33,219 bases of DNA, taken from assembly GCA_016181465.1 (NCBI GenBank), contig JACOZG010000037.1:1-33219 (forward strand), read 5' to 3'. Each line of letters opens with the position of its first letter. Position 1 is the first letter of the stretch. Below are positions 32,501 through 33,219 of the stretch, one piece after another. Under the pieces are notes generated by a model. That model saw only the letters and a program-made list of their open reading frames with translations, had not been told where the DNA came from and searched no databases. This stretch comes from Candidatus Vogelbacteria bacterium (GTDB taxonomy: Bacteria > Patescibacteriota > Minisyncoccia > Phycocordibacterales > JACOZG01). The translations under genes were made by a program, and so were the position numbers.

Positions 32501-33219
32501 ATGGACGCCTTTATTTTTCGGGAAATCGAAGGGAATGAATCCTTTGGCAAAAAAATTTAGGCCGTAAGATCTGGCGATTCACTGTTTCAAGAGAGAGAGA
32601 GAGTAACATCGCTTATTTTCAATTGGTGAAATATCCATTTTGGCGAGGTCGAAGTTATTTGTATTTGCCCTATGGTCCAGTAGTCAGAGAGTACTCCAAC
32701 AGTTTTTTGTTCAGTCTCAAAAAGCACTTAGCTCGTCTGGCCAGGATTGAAAACTCGATTTTTGTCCGGGTTGATTTTACGCCGCCCGTACCGAATGAAA
32801 TGCTGTCAAAATTTTTCACCCCGGCGCCGCTTTACACCTATCACTCGGCATATTTTCAGCCGCGCGCCGAATGGTTTTTAAGTTTGGGGAAAACCGAAAA
32901 TGAACTGTTCGCGGCCTTGCACAGCAAAACTCGTTATTCAGTGAGACTGGCCGAGAAAAGGGGGATAACGGCGGAAATAATCACCCGAGATTTGAAACAA
33001 TACTTTCCGGTTTTTTACGAGTTACTGGCAGACAGCAAAAAGAAACGATTTCAGCCTTTCTATCAGTGGCTAAATACGGTCAAAAAATTTTGGCCGCCGA
33101 TTTGATTCTCGTTTTTGGAAAAGTCGCCAATTTTAGGAAACGGATCAAGAAAATCAGCCTATCCTGAAAGTCTCACTCCCAACTTTCAAATTCAATGAGC
33201 TATGGCAAGGCCTCGCCTT
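32501..33219 (+). pseudogene. Broken FemAB/lipid II aminoacyltransferase-like gene (runs to or past the window edge)
   Basis: Fragments in different frames: DAFIFREIEGNESFGKKI*; NLGRKIWRFTVSRERESNIAYFQLVKYPFWRGRSYLYLPYGPVV...KTRYSVRLAEKRGI; ILAADLILVFGKVANF; LKVSLPTFKFNELWQGLA. Confidence 0.7.

Noticed and set aside
32501-33105. Programmed -1 frameshifting as the main explanation for the FemAB breaks
   Set aside because: The A7 run resembles a slippery site, but later fragments need additional frame changes and an apparent deletion, so decay or assembly error is simpler.

Overview
The window looks like a gene-dense Patescibacteria/CPR-type chromosome segment (lineage is an inference from gene content, compact promoters and divergent proteins; no search was run). 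Supported content: four tRNAs (Arg-TCT, Val-TAC, Leu-GAG, His-GTG); acyP, uppS, an RluA-type synthase and rplS; a soluble PAS histidine kinase plus receiver protein; a type IV pilus block (PilB, PilC, minor pseudopilins including a pilin-beta-propeller chimera, PilM with a C-terminal SH3b, major pilin); a PduO-type adenosyltransferase; an SMR-like transporter; a DHH phosphoesterase; a GerMN lipoprotein-like gene; a SipW-type signal peptidase locus with four secreted TasA/camelysin-like candidate substrates and a membrane-anchored partner; secE-nusG-rplK; dcd, a ThyX-like gene, Nudix, glyA, tmk and argS; two toxin-antitoxin modules (AbrB-Doc and Phd-RelE); and a PaaX/Cas2-like regulator next to a broken FemAB gene. 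The strongest leads are: (1) the SipW/TasA-like fibre-type locus at 18.2-23.1 kb; (2) palindromic elements sitting in frame inside coding genes, similar in concept to Rickettsia palindromic elements, with a 21-bp-arm perfect hairpin in the adenosyltransferase; (3) a recurring -10 to ATG spacing of 6-9 nt that predicts widespread leaderless mRNAs; (4) paired 37-bp dyad promoters flanking the PaaX/Cas2-like gene; (5) a GxxExxY relic with terminal inverted repeats between nusG and rplK; (6) a TA cassette bracketed by a 17-bp direct repeat; (7) candidate small RNAs near 16.5 kb and 17.5 kb; (8) tRNAs lacking U55.
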